A stretch of DNA of 64,000 nt from Ohtaekwangia kribbensis (GTDB taxonomy: Bacteria; Bacteroidota; Bacteroidia; Cytophagales; Cyclobacteriaceae). Shown one piece after another: positions 1-9,189 of this stretch (position 1 is the first letter of the stretch; the number at the start of each line of letters is the position of its first letter). A program made the translations under genes and the position numbers. Under the pieces are notes generated by a model. It did no database searches and was not told the DNA's origin. It saw nothing but the letters and a program-made list of their open reading frames with translations. The stretch lies in assembly GCF_042676245.1 (NCBI RefSeq), contig NZ_JBHTKA010000008.1:903789-967788 (forward strand). The letters run 5' to 3'.

Positions 1-922
1 TGCGTCCGCTTACAACAAGCAGACCCGGATCGATCGTGCCCATAACAAAAGAAGATATAGAGGTAAATATCTCTTTCTCTTTAACAAGTTGCTGATAGAG
101 GCGGCTCGATTGCCCGCGACTTAATATATCGCTGAGCAGATCAATGGCATAGTAATCGTCATGAAAACGTCCCGGCATATGCCACGCTTTATAGAGTGCA
201 TTGGCGGGTACTTTTGCCTGTACTTCCAGCGATCGCTTTTCGGTTTGTGCAGGTTCGCTGACAAGCTTGCGTTGTCTTATTTTTCCGGAAGATATAGGGC
301 CGAACCATTTTTCTGAAAGTGCTTTTACCTGTGCTACGGTTACCTGGCCTGCTACCACCAGTATAGCATTGCTGGGTACATAATGTGTAAAGAAAAAATC
401 TTTCACATCTTCCATCGTTGCATTTTCAATATGGCTTATCTCTTTACCAATGGTTGCCCATTGATAGGGATGTTGGTGATACGCCAATGGCCGCAGCTTT
501 AACCAAACATCTCCGTAAGGTTGATTGAGATAGCGTTGTTTGAATTCTTCTACTACAACCTTGCGTTGCACTTCCAGTGCTTTCGGATCGAATGAAAGAC
601 TGAGCATGCGATCGCTCTCCAGCCAGAAACCTGTCTCAAGATTTGTTGCCGGCAGTGTGAGATAATAGTTGGTGATGTCGGTGTTGGTAAACGCATTGTT
701 TTCGCCACCTACACGTTGCAGCGGTTCATCATAACTCGGAATATTTACCGAGCCTCCAAACATTAAATGTTCGAAGAGGTGAGCAAAGCCGGTCTTGTCC
801 GGGCGCTCATCGCGTGAACCGACATCGTATAAAATATTCATTACGGCAATCTGTACCGTTGGGTCTTCATGCACAATTACGCGCAAGCCGTTGTCGAGTG
901 TAAATTCCTGAAAGTTGATCAT
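1..922 (-). CDS. M16 family zinc metallopeptidase, N-terminal part (cut by window edge)
   Basis: The minus-strand frame opens at the ATG at 922-920 and runs off the left edge, giving about 307 residues. The start reads MINFQEFTLDNGLRVIVHED, typical of pitrilysin/insulinase-type proteases. The inverted zincin motif HLFEH, followed by MFGG, is present near residue 50 and supplies two zinc ligands and the catalytic Glu. The usual downstream glutamate lies in the stretch around NNAFTNTD and LESDRM. M16 proteins are 400-450 residues, or about 900 when fused, so at least a quarter is off-window. Bacteroidota often encode two such proteins in tandem, one inactive; this copy has an intact HxxEH and is probably the active one. 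No signal peptide is visible at this start, so the location is uncertain. The next gene on the same strand ends 52 nt upstream. Confidence 0.9.
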   Translation of the reverse strand, partial: MINFQEFTLDNGLRVIVHEDPTVQIAVMNILYDVGSRDERPDKTGFAHLFEHLMFGGSVNIPSYDEPLQRVGGENNAFTNTDITNYYLTLPATNLETGFWLESDRMLSLSFDPKALEVQRKVVVEEFKQRYLNQPYGDVWLKLRPLAYHQHPYQWATIGKEISHIENATMEDVKDFFFTHYVPSNAILVVAGQVTVAQVKALSEKWFGPISSGKIRQRKLVSEPAQTEKRSLEVQAKVPANALYKAWHMPGRFHDDYYAIDLLSDILSRGQSSRLYQQLVKEKEIFTSISSFVMGTIDPGLLVVSGR

Positions 923-974
923 GCAGGTTCAAAAATAACAAGATCATTGATTTGATGGTGATAAAAATACAACG

Positions 975-3900
975 CTATTCTTCTTCCAGCTTTTCCTGTG
1001 GAAGCGAAATAACAAATGTAGTACCTTCACCAACAACCGATGTGGCTTCAACAGTTCCTTTTAGCTTGGCAACCGATTCCTTTAGGATGTAGAGTCCAAG
1101 CCCCGAACCTTGCGCATCTTCGTTGGCACGATAAAACATATCGAATATACGCGAGAGATGCTGCGGTTCAATACCGATACCGTTGTCTTCGATGGTTATA
1201 ATGTAGCGTGTATCGGAGCACGCAAGCGAGATGTGCACAAATGGTTTGCGATCACCATTAGTCCAATAAAATTTAATGGCGTTTGAAATAAGGTTGTTCA
1301 GAATAATTTTCAGTCGTGTAACATCCGATATCATTTCCTTCGCAGCGCCATCATCAATCATGAACAATATCTTGTTATAGCTTGGCGCGTATTGATGATC
1401 GTACAAAATATTCTGGACAAAACTTTTAAAATGAAAACGCTCCAGCTTGATGGGCATGCGCGAGTTGCGCGAGTAGCTCACAACTTCTTCAATAAACTCT
1501 TCAAGCTTGCGCACACTGCTTTCCATCATCGATAAATACGTCTCGTGACTTTCGAGCGATTTATCCAGGCGCGCTACCATGATAAGTCCGAGTATAGATT
1601 TCAGGGGAGCACTCAGATCGTGCGATGCACTATATACAAAACGATCGAGCTCTGAATTGCGAAGCGTAAGTTCTTCGTTGGCCTTTTGCAGATCGTGAGT
1701 ACGCTCGGTAACAAGTTCCTGTAAATGCAATCTGCGCTTGCGCATGAAGTGCGAGCTGATGGAGAATGTTATCCACGCAATAAGCAGCGCGGCAAGCAAT
1801 GCTCCGAGAATAAAATTATTGCCGAGCCAGTAAGGTTTACCAATGGAGACAATAAACTCTGACGGTTCACTCCAGCCCAAACCTGTGTTTTTACGGGCAC
1901 GTACATATATAGTATGTTTCCCGAACGAAAGATCAGAGAGACTTAGCTCGCTTGATTCCAGTGTATGCCAGTTGCTGTCATCATCTACACGAAACTGCAT
2001 CGTAATTTTATTCTCCGGAAACGTAATGGGAGAAAACTGCATGTTGATATAGGAACCATACGGTGCGGCAAGTTCTTTTACAAATTGCTTGCGGTCGCCA
2101 TTTACCTGCGCACCTACACAGTAAGGTTTTAAAGTTGGTTTATTACCTAGTATAGATCCGGCTGATAATGCTACGCCAAACGAAGTGCCCACCCATACGC
2201 GATTAAGATGATCGATATGAACACCTCTCACAGTTATGGTGTTGGACGGAAGCCCTGCGTTTTCATCGTACAACCAATACTCGCCGGTAACAACATTATA
2301 GCGGATCAGACCAAATGAATTGGAGAAGAGTATATTTTGATCGTCCATTACTTCAACCGAACTTACGGAAACATAACTGAGCGATCCTCCGAGGTCTACG
2401 CGTTTTATACTTTCATGATCGTAGCGCAGTAGTCCCTCCGTTGTAGCAAGCCAGAGTACATCATTGTGTACAGCAAAATCGCGAATGCTCAGATCGGATA
2501 CAACCTTGAAATCAATCGGCAGACTTATATTCCGAAACTCGTCACTTTCATTTGCTTTCAGAAATAAATAATTACCAACACCACTGGATGCAGCATATAT
2601 ACCACGCGGTCCTTCGCGCACCACATTGATCTCACTCCGCTTTGCCAGTGGTACTTCATAGTGTTTAATATCAAATGTTCCGGTAATTACTTTTAGTGTC
2701 GTGCTGCGTGCCTGGCTCAGCCATACATTTTCATGGGAGTCGAGAAAAATGTCGTGAACAAAATTGCCTTCCTTCGAGAAGTTCCACTGCCGTTTCATTT
2801 TGCCATTCTCAAATAGAAATACGTCAAAGGCAGAGCTGGCCCACAACCCTTGCTTGCCGAATTGCAGCGATTGAAAATAGTTGCTGGGATTACTATATAT
2901 TTCGCGTCTTCTCCACGGAGCACCGGGAGTTTCTTTTAACTCTACGAGTGTTTCTTTAAAGCAATAATAAATAAGATTGTTAACAGGATCGTGTACAATA
3001 TCTTCAATGAAGTGTGCTTCCGAATTACGATCGGGTAAGATAAACAAATTCTTTTGTGCGAGTACAAGTCCTTTATCAGTCGATACCCACAGATCGCCTT
3101 CACGACTCTGGTAAGAAGTATTGATGCCATTAAAATTAAACAGCAATGCTTCGAGTTGTGTTGAAAGACTATCCGGACGAATGTGATACATGTCGGGACC
3201 AAATGTACTTACCCATAAACTTGAGTCGGGCGTCAATATCAGGTGTGAAGCTTTCGCGATGGGAAAAGCTATTTTTATTTCGGCCAATTCGCCAGACTGA
3301 AATGTAGCTTTGTAGAGTCCTTCCAGAGAAGCAATCCATAAACGTCCGCGCTCAAAAAGTAAATGACTTACCCCATAGGGCAGGTTTGTTTTGAGTTGAA
3401 GAAAGCTGCGTGTAGGCCTGTCGTAGCGATATACTTTTCCCTGGTAGGAGGTGGTATATAAATTACCGTCATCGTCTTCAAAGAAATTGAACGACCGCAC
3501 AAATATAGGCGAGTGGTTGGCCATGCCGAAGTCGTAGCGGTGAAAGGTTTTACCGTTATAAGCCACCACCGATTGTGACTCTCCGATCCAGATGAGTCCT
3601 GCTTTATCTTCATAGATCGACTTGGGATACCAGATGGTGGAATCAGTAGGTGTTCGGCTTCCGCGTATAAGTGATTTGAAAAATACAGTGTCGATGAGAT
3701 TTTGAATCTCGATCACATCCAGGTCGCCAATGGCAAGCAGACGACCATCGCGCGTGTTTAAGAAACCTTTGGTATACTGACTTTGCAGTGCAGATTTATA
3801 GGTATGAAAATCGATGCCATCATACTTTACAAGTCCGTCATCCGTGGCGATCCAGAAAAATCCGAGAGAGTCCTGCGCAACCGCTTTGATAACATCGCTG

Positions 3901-3998
3901 GGTAATCCGTCTTCTACCCGGTATTCGTGAAAACGGTACTCCTGCCCATGTATCACGCCCGCGAGCAAGCAACCGATTATCAACAAACTATACCTCAT
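975..3998 (-). CDS. Two-component sensor histidine kinase with beta-propeller sensor
   Basis: This is a 1007-residue protein with a signal peptide (about 1-18, ending near VIHGQ). A long periplasmic region of Reg_prop-type propeller repeats follows, recognisable by recurring motifs such as GLPSDVIKAVAQDSLGFFWIATDDGL, cut here to GFFWIATDDGL. A Y_Y_Y-like beta-sandwich lies near residues 650-725, with one membrane span at about 728-752. The cytoplasmic part has a HisKA domain with the phosphorylated His793 in the SHDLSAPLKS H-box, then the ATPase N-box (NNLISNAIKF), G1 (DNGIGIEP) and G2 (GSGLGLYI). Unlike the hybrid one-component-like members of this family, it stops after the kinase, with no receiver or AraC domain, so it must signal to a separate regulator not adjacent here. 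The ligand is unknown; relatives often sense polysaccharide or stress cues. Confidence 0.93.
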   Translation of the reverse strand: MRYSLLIIGCLLAGVIHGQEYRFHEYRVEDGLPSDVIKAVAQDSLGFFWIATDDGLVKYDGIDFHTYKSALQSQYTKGFLNTRDGRLLAIGDLDVIEIQNLIDTVFFKSLIRGSRTPTDSTIWYPKSIYEDKAGLIWIGESQSVVAYNGKTFHRYDFGMANHSPIFVRSFNFFEDDDGNLYTTSYQGKVYRYDRPTRSFLQLKTNLPYGVSHLLFERGRLWIASLEGLYKATFQSGELAEIKIAFPIAKASHLILTPDSSLWVSTFGPDMYHIRPDSLSTQLEALLFNFNGINTSYQSREGDLWVSTDKGLVLAQKNLFILPDRNSEAHFIEDIVHDPVNNLIYYCFKETLVELKETPGAPWRRREIYSNPSNYFQSLQFGKQGLWASSAFDVFLFENGKMKRQWNFSKEGNFVHDIFLDSHENVWLSQARSTTLKVITGTFDIKHYEVPLAKRSEINVVREGPRGIYAASSGVGNYLFLKANESDEFRNISLPIDFKVVSDLSIRDFAVHNDVLWLATTEGLLRYDHESIKRVDLGGSLSYVSVSSVEVMDDQNILFSNSFGLIRYNVVTGEYWLYDENAGLPSNTITVRGVHIDHLNRVWVGTSFGVALSAGSILGNKPTLKPYCVGAQVNGDRKQFVKELAAPYGSYINMQFSPITFPENKITMQFRVDDDSNWHTLESSELSLSDLSFGKHTIYVRARKNTGLGWSEPSEFIVSIGKPYWLGNNFILGALLAALLIAWITFSISSHFMRKRRLHLQELVTERTHDLQKANEELTLRNSELDRFVYSASHDLSAPLKSILGLIMVARLDKSLESHETYLSMMESSVRKLEEFIEEVVSYSRNSRMPIKLERFHFKSFVQNILYDHQYAPSYNKILFMIDDGAAKEMISDVTRLKIILNNLISNAIKFYWTNGDRKPFVHISLACSDTRYIITIEDNGIGIEPQHLSRIFDMFYRANEDAQGSGLGLYILKESVAKLKGTVEATSVVGEGTTFVISLPQEKLEEE

Positions 3999-4077
3999 TA
4001 CCTACAGTATGAACGATAAAGATAGTAAGAGTTTTGAACCCCAGTGGTGATTCGGTATTAAGAATTTGTAGAATCTA

Positions 4078-4105
4078 TTGAAAGTGAAAAACTCGCTTAA
4101 CTTTG
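4078..4105 (+). promoter_or_regulatory. Bacteroidota-type promoter for the E1 gene
   Basis: TTG at 4078-4080 is followed after 17 nt by TAACTTTG at 4098-4105, an exact match to the TAnnTTTG -7 element. Both lie upstream of ATG 4129. The position decides the start codon: the longer frame opening at TTG 4078 would begin inside the -33 element. Confidence 0.6.
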
Positions 4106-4128
4106 GCCCTCACATCCAAGCACCTGTT

Positions 4129-6108
4129 ATGAAATTTAACCGGAAAAGTTACAGCGATAGCGTTCTTAAAAAACTATATGAGTCTTTGCTCTTTCCAAGA
4201 TTGATCGAGGAGAAGATGCTCATTCTGTTACGGCAAAACAAAATAAGCAAATGGTTTAGCGGCATCGGGCAGGAGGCCATCTCGGTAGGTATAACCCAGG
4301 CCTTGCAAAAAGACGAATACATATTGCCGATGCACCGGAACCTTGGTGTGTTCACGGGGCGCGATATGCCCTTTGAAAAACTTTTTGCGCAATGGCAAGG
4401 CACTCCCGCGGGCTATACAAAAGGAAGAGACCGCTCGTTTCATTTCGGAACCAATGAACATCATATTGTTGGAATGATCTCGCACCTAGGTCCGCAAAAC
4501 GGTGTGGCCGATGGTATAGCACTGGCCAGTAAATTGAAAGGCGAAAAGAAAGTTACCGTGGTATTCAATGGCGATGGTGGCACCAGCGAAGGTGACTTTC
4601 ATGAAGGTATAAATGTAGCGGCCGTGTGGGACTTGCCGGTAATTTTTGTAATCGAGAACAATGGCTATGGATTGTCAACACCAAGCAACGAGCAGTTTCG
4701 GTGCAAACAGTTTATCGACAAAGCTATAGGTTATGGTATAGAAGGTGTGCAGGTAGATGGCAACAATGTGCTGGAGGTATATGATACCGTGTTAACGCTG
4801 GTCGAAAAACTGAGAGACAACCCAAGACCTATACTGCTGGAGTGTATAACATTTCGCATGCGTGGTCATGAAGAAGCTTCCGGTACTAAATATGTTCCGA
4901 AAGAACTGATGGACACGTGGGCAAAAAAAGATCCGGTAGAAAATTTTGAAAAGTATCTCACGGAGCAAGGCGTGATTGACGCTGCATATATAGATACTTT
5001 ACGCAAGCGGCTGAAGAAAGAAATTGAAGATGGCTTAGCGATAGCCTTTGAAGAGAAACATCCGGAAGCAAGCACGGAGCGAGAGCTGGCAGATGTATAT
5101 GCTCCGTTCAACCAGGTTGTGATTGAACCGGTCACAGAAAAAAAATCAGAAAAGCGTTTCATCGATGCGATAAGCGATGGCTTGCGACAAAGTATGGAGC
5201 GCTTTGATAATCTGGTGCTGATGGGACAAGACATTGCCGAGTATGGCGGTGTATTTAAAATTACCGAAGGCTTTGTTGAGAAGTTTGGTAAAGCGCGCGT
5301 ACGAAATACGCCACTCTGCGAAGCTGCGATTGTGGGTACCGGCCTTGGTCTTTCTGTAAAAGGAATGAAGGCTATGGTTGAAATGCAGTTTGCAGATTTT
5401 GTTACCGAAGGCTTCAACCAGATCGTAAACAATCTTGCTAAAACGCATTGGCGCTGGGGGCAGGCTGCAGATGTTGTCGTGCGTATGCCTACCGGGGCTG
5501 GTACTGCCGCAGGACCTTTCCATTCGCAGAGCAATGAAGCGTGGTTCTTTCATACACCGGGATTAAAAATAGTATATCCTTCCAACCCGTATGATGCGAA
5601 AGGATTGTTGTGTGCCGCGCTCGAAGATCCTAATCCGGTAATGTACTTTGAACACAAGCTGATGTATAGAACGCTGAAGGATCTTATACCAGATGACTAT
5701 TATACGGTGGAGATTGGAAAAGCCCGACTCGCGCGAGAGGGTTCTTCGTTATCGATCGTTACGTATGGTATGGGTGTACATTGGGCGACTGAAATTCTGG
5801 ATACACTTCCGGATGTTGATGCTGATGTTATCGACCTGCGAACATTGCTTCCGTGGGATAAAGATGCCGTGCTGGAATCTGTGAAGAAGACAAACCGCGT
5901 TCTTGTGCTGCACGAAGATACTCTAACGGGAGGGGTAGGGGCCGAGATAGCAGCATGGATCAATGAGCATTGTTTTGAGCACCTCGATGCACCCGTGATG
6001 CGCGAAGCGAGTCTGGATACCGCCATTCCGTTTGCGCCTACATTGGAACAGAACTTCCTGCCCAAGGTGAGGCTCAAGGCAAAAATTGAATCGCTGTTGA
6101 AGTATTGA
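4129..6108 (+). CDS. Fused alpha-beta E1 component of a 2-oxoacid dehydrogenase complex
   Basis: A 659-residue thiamine-diphosphate enzyme that decarboxylates a 2-oxoacid and passes the acyl group to the lipoyl E2. The N-terminal half is the alpha subunit: the cofactor motif runs from GDGGTSEGDFHEG (about residue 148) to ENNGYGLSTP (about 178). After a linker near residues 325-345 the beta subunit begins (VLMGQDIAEYGGVFKITEG, then CEAAIVGTGLGLS and YFEHKLMYR). The domain order suggests branched-chain or pyruvate dehydrogenase; sequence alone does not decide, though the family in Bacteroidota is usually annotated as branched-chain/2-oxoisovalerate E1. No E2 or E3 gene is adjacent. I chose ATG 4129 over TTG 4078 because a good promoter covers 4078-4105 and the conserved region starts just after it. 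It is probably monocistronic; a divergent kinase gene lies upstream. Confidence 0.9.
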   Translation: MKFNRKSYSDSVLKKLYESLLFPRLIEEKMLILLRQNKISKWFSGIGQEAISVGITQALQKDEYILPMHRNLGVFTGRDMPFEKLFAQWQGTPAGYTKGRDRSFHFGTNEHHIVGMISHLGPQNGVADGIALASKLKGEKKVTVVFNGDGGTSEGDFHEGINVAAVWDLPVIFVIENNGYGLSTPSNEQFRCKQFIDKAIGYGIEGVQVDGNNVLEVYDTVLTLVEKLRDNPRPILLECITFRMRGHEEASGTKYVPKELMDTWAKKDPVENFEKYLTEQGVIDAAYIDTLRKRLKKEIEDGLAIAFEEKHPEASTERELADVYAPFNQVVIEPVTEKKSEKRFIDAISDGLRQSMERFDNLVLMGQDIAEYGGVFKITEGFVEKFGKARVRNTPLCEAAIVGTGLGLSVKGMKAMVEMQFADFVTEGFNQIVNNLAKTHWRWGQAADVVVRMPTGAGTAAGPFHSQSNEAWFFHTPGLKIVYPSNPYDAKGLLCAALEDPNPVMYFEHKLMYRTLKDLIPDDYYTVEIGKARLAREGSSLSIVTYGMGVHWATEILDTLPDVDADVIDLRTLLPWDKDAVLESVKKTNRVLVLHEDTLTGGVGAEIAAWINEHCFEHLDAPVMREASLDTAIPFAPTLEQNFLPKVRLKAKIESLLKY

Positions 6109-6263
6109 ATATGTCTGAAATAAATGTTGCAACGGAAGGACGGATTGCCCGGACGCCTGTGTTGTTATTTTGACCTTCAGAAAAATCCAATAAAACGCTT
6201 TATCATACGTTCTGAAATCCAGAAAGCAATTTTTACTATCTTGGCCTGTTTCTTTAACATTTT

Positions 6264-8642
6264 TTGAACGCAAGGATCCACAATAGCACGACCATTTTTA
6301 CAACGACCCTCAAGTCGCTAGGTCTTGTCATTATTCTTTTTTTCCTCGCGTTGCCAGCTCTGGCTCAAAATACCAAGGGCGATCGGCCGCAATCTTCCGG
6401 AGGAGGAACCAAACGGGAAAACCGATTTAAGATTTTCAAGAAGAAAAAGACGCGTACATCTAAGCCACCAAGCTATAGTCGCGCGCAACCTCGAAGATCA
6501 TCACGCGCGAATACACCGCGCAAGGAATCCAAAGCAGGTAAATCCATTCGCATGTTTCCGCGCGAATCTTCGCGACCAAGCGATAAACAAAGAGCATGGC
6601 GTGGCGACATTAGCGGAAGACGCATCCGTACGCAGGATAAAGAAAGTTCAGGAGGCAAACGAAATGTATTTCCTCAGAGCGGACGGTACGCCAACAGCAG
6701 ACCGAGTGAGCGGCAACGTGCATGGCGTGGCTCGGCATCTGGCTCTGGGGTACGAACGCGCAGTAATACCGGTAAGACGAGAAACGTGTACCCACAGCGT
6801 TGGAAGTATACTCACAATCCATCAAGAACTCCGCAGAGTAAACAGCGGGCCGTATCCAACCGATCTACATTAGCGCGACTCAATAAATTACAAGGCGACC
6901 CGGACGGACCACGCCCAAAGCGAAAGAGAAAAGTAGTGCCGCGCTCGGCTTCGCGTTCATTTATAGCACGAAGAAGTACAAATATATTTGCAAGCTTTCC
7001 GAGACCTAAACGCAAACCGGAACGCGCATACGAAGGCGATATAGCCGGCAGGCCACTTCGCACTAAAAATTATGAAACGCCCCGACCCGGGGTCATAGCT
7101 CCGGGATTCAAACCGTACGCAGGAAGAAAACGCGTTGGTGAAAGACCATATCGTGGCCCGGCTGCCGGAAGCTACCGTTCGGCTACACGCACAAAACCAA
7201 AAGCATGGACTGGTGATATAGCCGGCAGAAGATTACGAAGCAGGAATTATACTTCTAAGAAAAGAATAGAAGGAAGACCAACCTTATCATCAGGTGTACG
7301 TACCAGGACACGTTCAGGACAGGTACAAGGTAAAGTTGCACCGAGAGGACCTGGTATAGGAGCAAGTCGTTTGGGAAGATATCAATCACAACTTCGCGGT
7401 CGCAGAGCATCGAAGGGAGGCGGCAGTGTAAGTGGAAGATTGTGGAATAATAAACAGTCTGCTATACCCGTGCGTCCGCCAGGTGCTAAATCTGCAGGTA
7501 TATATTCTAACAGAATGAAAGGCAGACGTCCTTTAAAAGGAGGTGGCAGTGTTAGTGGCAAACTGTGGAATAATAAACAGTCTGCTATACCGGTGCGTCC
7601 ACCGGGTGCTAAATCTGCAGGCATGTACGCTGTACGGATGAAAGGTGTACGTCCGCTGAAAGGAGGCGGCAGTGTAAGCGGTCGCGCATGGAATAACCGT
7701 GAGACACCCGTACCGGTTCGTACTCCGGGAGCAAGGTCTCAGGTATTGCAACGCTATACTACAGGCATGAAAGGCAGACGTCCATTAAAAGGTGGTGGTA
7801 GTGTGAGTGGTAAATTATGGAATAACCGCGAGACACCTATACCCGTGCGTACACCCGGCGCAAGGTCTCAAGGCTTGCAGCGCTATACAGAAGGTATGCA
7901 AGGGAAACGTCCTGTTAAAGGTGGCGGAAGTATCAGTGGTAAATTGTGGAATAACAAAGAGAAGCCTATAGCAGTAAGAACACCACCGGCATCAGCTCGC
8001 CAGGTAGGAGGCTATCCTGGAAAGATGAAAATGTTTTCAGTACAGCCCGGCTTTTCAGATCAGGGTGAAGAATTTACCGGAACCATCAGGCGACCACGAT
8101 TCTGGAAAGACTATATCCGGAATCCGAAGGCAAACGAAAATGCTATTAAGAAAAAGCGCCCGAAGAGTCCTACCTATGAAGTGGATGGATACCAGATCGC
8201 AGTACGCACACGCAAGTATGTACGGAATGAAAACGCTGCAGAAGAGGCTACACCTAAACTGAAGCCAACGAAAGCTACTTATGCCGTTGGTGAGCTTCAG
8301 ATAAAGATGAAGCAATGGAAATATGTTCGTAATCCAAGCAGTTCAGAAGAAGCGCTGCGCGTGCGCGAACCCGGAAAAGCGTTTGCACGCTCAACGGATT
8401 ACCAGGGAAATATCAAGATGCAGAAGTTCAGACTCTTCGAGAAAAACCGCGCACTCCATCCGGATGCAAAATTTGTGAAGATCAACAAGAATAATGTTGA
8501 CAGCGAAAGAGATTTGCTGACGAACTTTAAATTGTGGTGGGCGCGTTTATTTAAGAAAGAAGAAACACAGCCCGATCATCTTAAAGACAAAGGACATAAA
8601 CCTCGTTACGACAAAGGTGAAAAAGGATTGTGGTATGAATAA
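6264..8642 (+). CDS. Exported, strongly basic repeat protein of unknown function
   Basis: A 792-residue protein whose function I do not recognise. TTG 6264 is the only plausible start: an in-frame stop lies at 6255-6257 and no ATG precedes the signal peptide. Residues 16-35 form a signal peptide ending ALPALAQ, so it is exported. The mature protein is very rich in Arg, Lys, Gly and Pro and made of three repeat zones: short units like AWRGDISGRRIRT near residues 110, 152, 254 and 313; five near-identical 41-43 residue units at about 378-589 built on KGGGSVSGKLWNN; and four looser units (FTGTIRRPRF, YQIAVRTRKYVRN, LQIKMKQWKYVRN, YQGNIKMQKF) from about 602 to 725. All share a small-Gly-x-Ile/Val core, suggesting repeated beta hairpins. 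The gene ends 2 nt before ytxJ. A surface, outer-membrane-linked or polyanion-binding scaffold is inference only. Confidence 0.75.
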   Translation: MNARIHNSTTIFTTTLKSLGLVIILFFLALPALAQNTKGDRPQSSGGGTKRENRFKIFKKKKTRTSKPPSYSRAQPRRSSRANTPRKESKAGKSIRMFPRESSRPSDKQRAWRGDISGRRIRTQDKESSGGKRNVFPQSGRYANSRPSERQRAWRGSASGSGVRTRSNTGKTRNVYPQRWKYTHNPSRTPQSKQRAVSNRSTLARLNKLQGDPDGPRPKRKRKVVPRSASRSFIARRSTNIFASFPRPKRKPERAYEGDIAGRPLRTKNYETPRPGVIAPGFKPYAGRKRVGERPYRGPAAGSYRSATRTKPKAWTGDIAGRRLRSRNYTSKKRIEGRPTLSSGVRTRTRSGQVQGKVAPRGPGIGASRLGRYQSQLRGRRASKGGGSVSGRLWNNKQSAIPVRPPGAKSAGIYSNRMKGRRPLKGGGSVSGKLWNNKQSAIPVRPPGAKSAGMYAVRMKGVRPLKGGGSVSGRAWNNRETPVPVRTPGARSQVLQRYTTGMKGRRPLKGGGSVSGKLWNNRETPIPVRTPGARSQGLQRYTEGMQGKRPVKGGGSISGKLWNNKEKPIAVRTPPASARQVGGYPGKMKMFSVQPGFSDQGEEFTGTIRRPRFWKDYIRNPKANENAIKKKRPKSPTYEVDGYQIAVRTRKYVRNENAAEEATPKLKPTKATYAVGELQIKMKQWKYVRNPSSSEEALRVREPGKAFARSTDYQGNIKMQKFRLFEKNRALHPDAKFVKINKNNVDSERDLLTNFKLWWARLFKKEETQPDHLKDKGHKPRYDKGEKGLWYE
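7395..8030 (+). repeat. Five tandem coding repeats of 123-129 bp
   Basis: Equivalent Lys codons before the GGGSVSG core start at 7413, 7536, 7659, 7788 and 7917, giving periods of 123, 123, 129 and 129 bp (41 or 43 residues). Units 1-2 share the phrase NKQSAIPVRPPGAKSAG; units 3-4 share VPVRTPGARSQ and an added LQRY. The pairing of neighbouring units by sequence suggests recent tandem duplication. The third-position differences between units show that selection keeps the protein sequence. Confidence 0.9.
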
Positions 8643-8644
8643 CG

Positions 8645-8992
8645 ATGCTTATGAAATGGAATGAATTAAACACAGTTAGTCAACTCGAGCAGATTCGGGA
8701 AGAGTCAAAAGAAAAGCCGGTTGTTATTTTTAAACACAGTACACGTTGTTCCACCAGCCGCATGGTGCTGGACCGACTGGAGCGCAACTGGAAGCAGGAA
8801 GAGCTTGGAAACGTGAAAGCGTATTACCTGGATCTGATTTCATACCGGGAAGTGTCTAACCAGATAGCCGAACAGTTTGAGATTGAACATGAATCGCCTC
8901 AGCTACTGATCATTGCCGATGGCAAAGCTGTTTACGACCGATCGCATTTAGGTATAGATTACAACCAGATTCGCGAAGAGCTAAAGAGTTAG
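8645..8992 (+). CDS. ytxJ: Bacillithiol-system monothiol thioredoxin-like protein YtxJ
   Basis: A 115-residue thioredoxin-fold protein of the DUF2847/YtxJ family. A single active-site Cys lies in the stretch FKHSTRCSTSRMVLDRL, preceded by the strand PVVIFKHS, and the conserved cis-Pro segment ESPQLLII follows near residue 80. Family members occur with bacillithiol synthesis genes and are thought to act as bacilliredoxin-type proteins, removing bacillithiol from proteins; that role is known mostly by association. It starts 2 nt after the basic repeat protein and is probably cotranscribed with it. ATG 8645 or ATG 8651 could both be used. Confidence 0.88.
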   Translation: MLMKWNELNTVSQLEQIREESKEKPVVIFKHSTRCSTSRMVLDRLERNWKQEELGNVKAYYLDLISYREVSNQIAEQFEIEHESPQLLIIADGKAVYDRSHLGIDYNQIREELKS

Positions 8993-9135
8993 TGATAGTT
9001 TTGGACTTGGCCTTAAATGCCCCTGAGTATTCCATTTTCAAAGAATTTTGCTGTTTTTAACAAGGTTGTCGCGTCTATTCCAGTGAATGTCCTGAAGTGT
9101 AATAATCTTTAAAATCGTTCGAATAACTTCAGGAT

Positions 9136-9143
9136 TATATTTG
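9136..9143 (+). promoter_or_regulatory. -7 promoter element upstream of outer-membrane protein gene
   Basis: TATATTTG matches TAnnTTTG exactly, 46 nt upstream of ATG 9190. No clear TTG lies 17-23 nt further upstream, so only the -7 part is supported. Confidence 0.4.
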
Positions 9144-9189
9144 CGTTAGGTATTTAAAATTCTAAATTTATCATAAAGATTTTGTGAGG

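Noticed and set aside
4866..5534. Open frame of 222 codons on the minus strand
   Set aside because: It lies entirely inside the E1 gene, antisense; no start signal, no conserved motif and low-complexity Ser-rich product.
7395..8030. Tandem repeats as a non-coding satellite
   Set aside because: The frame stays open through all five units and the spacing is always a multiple of three.
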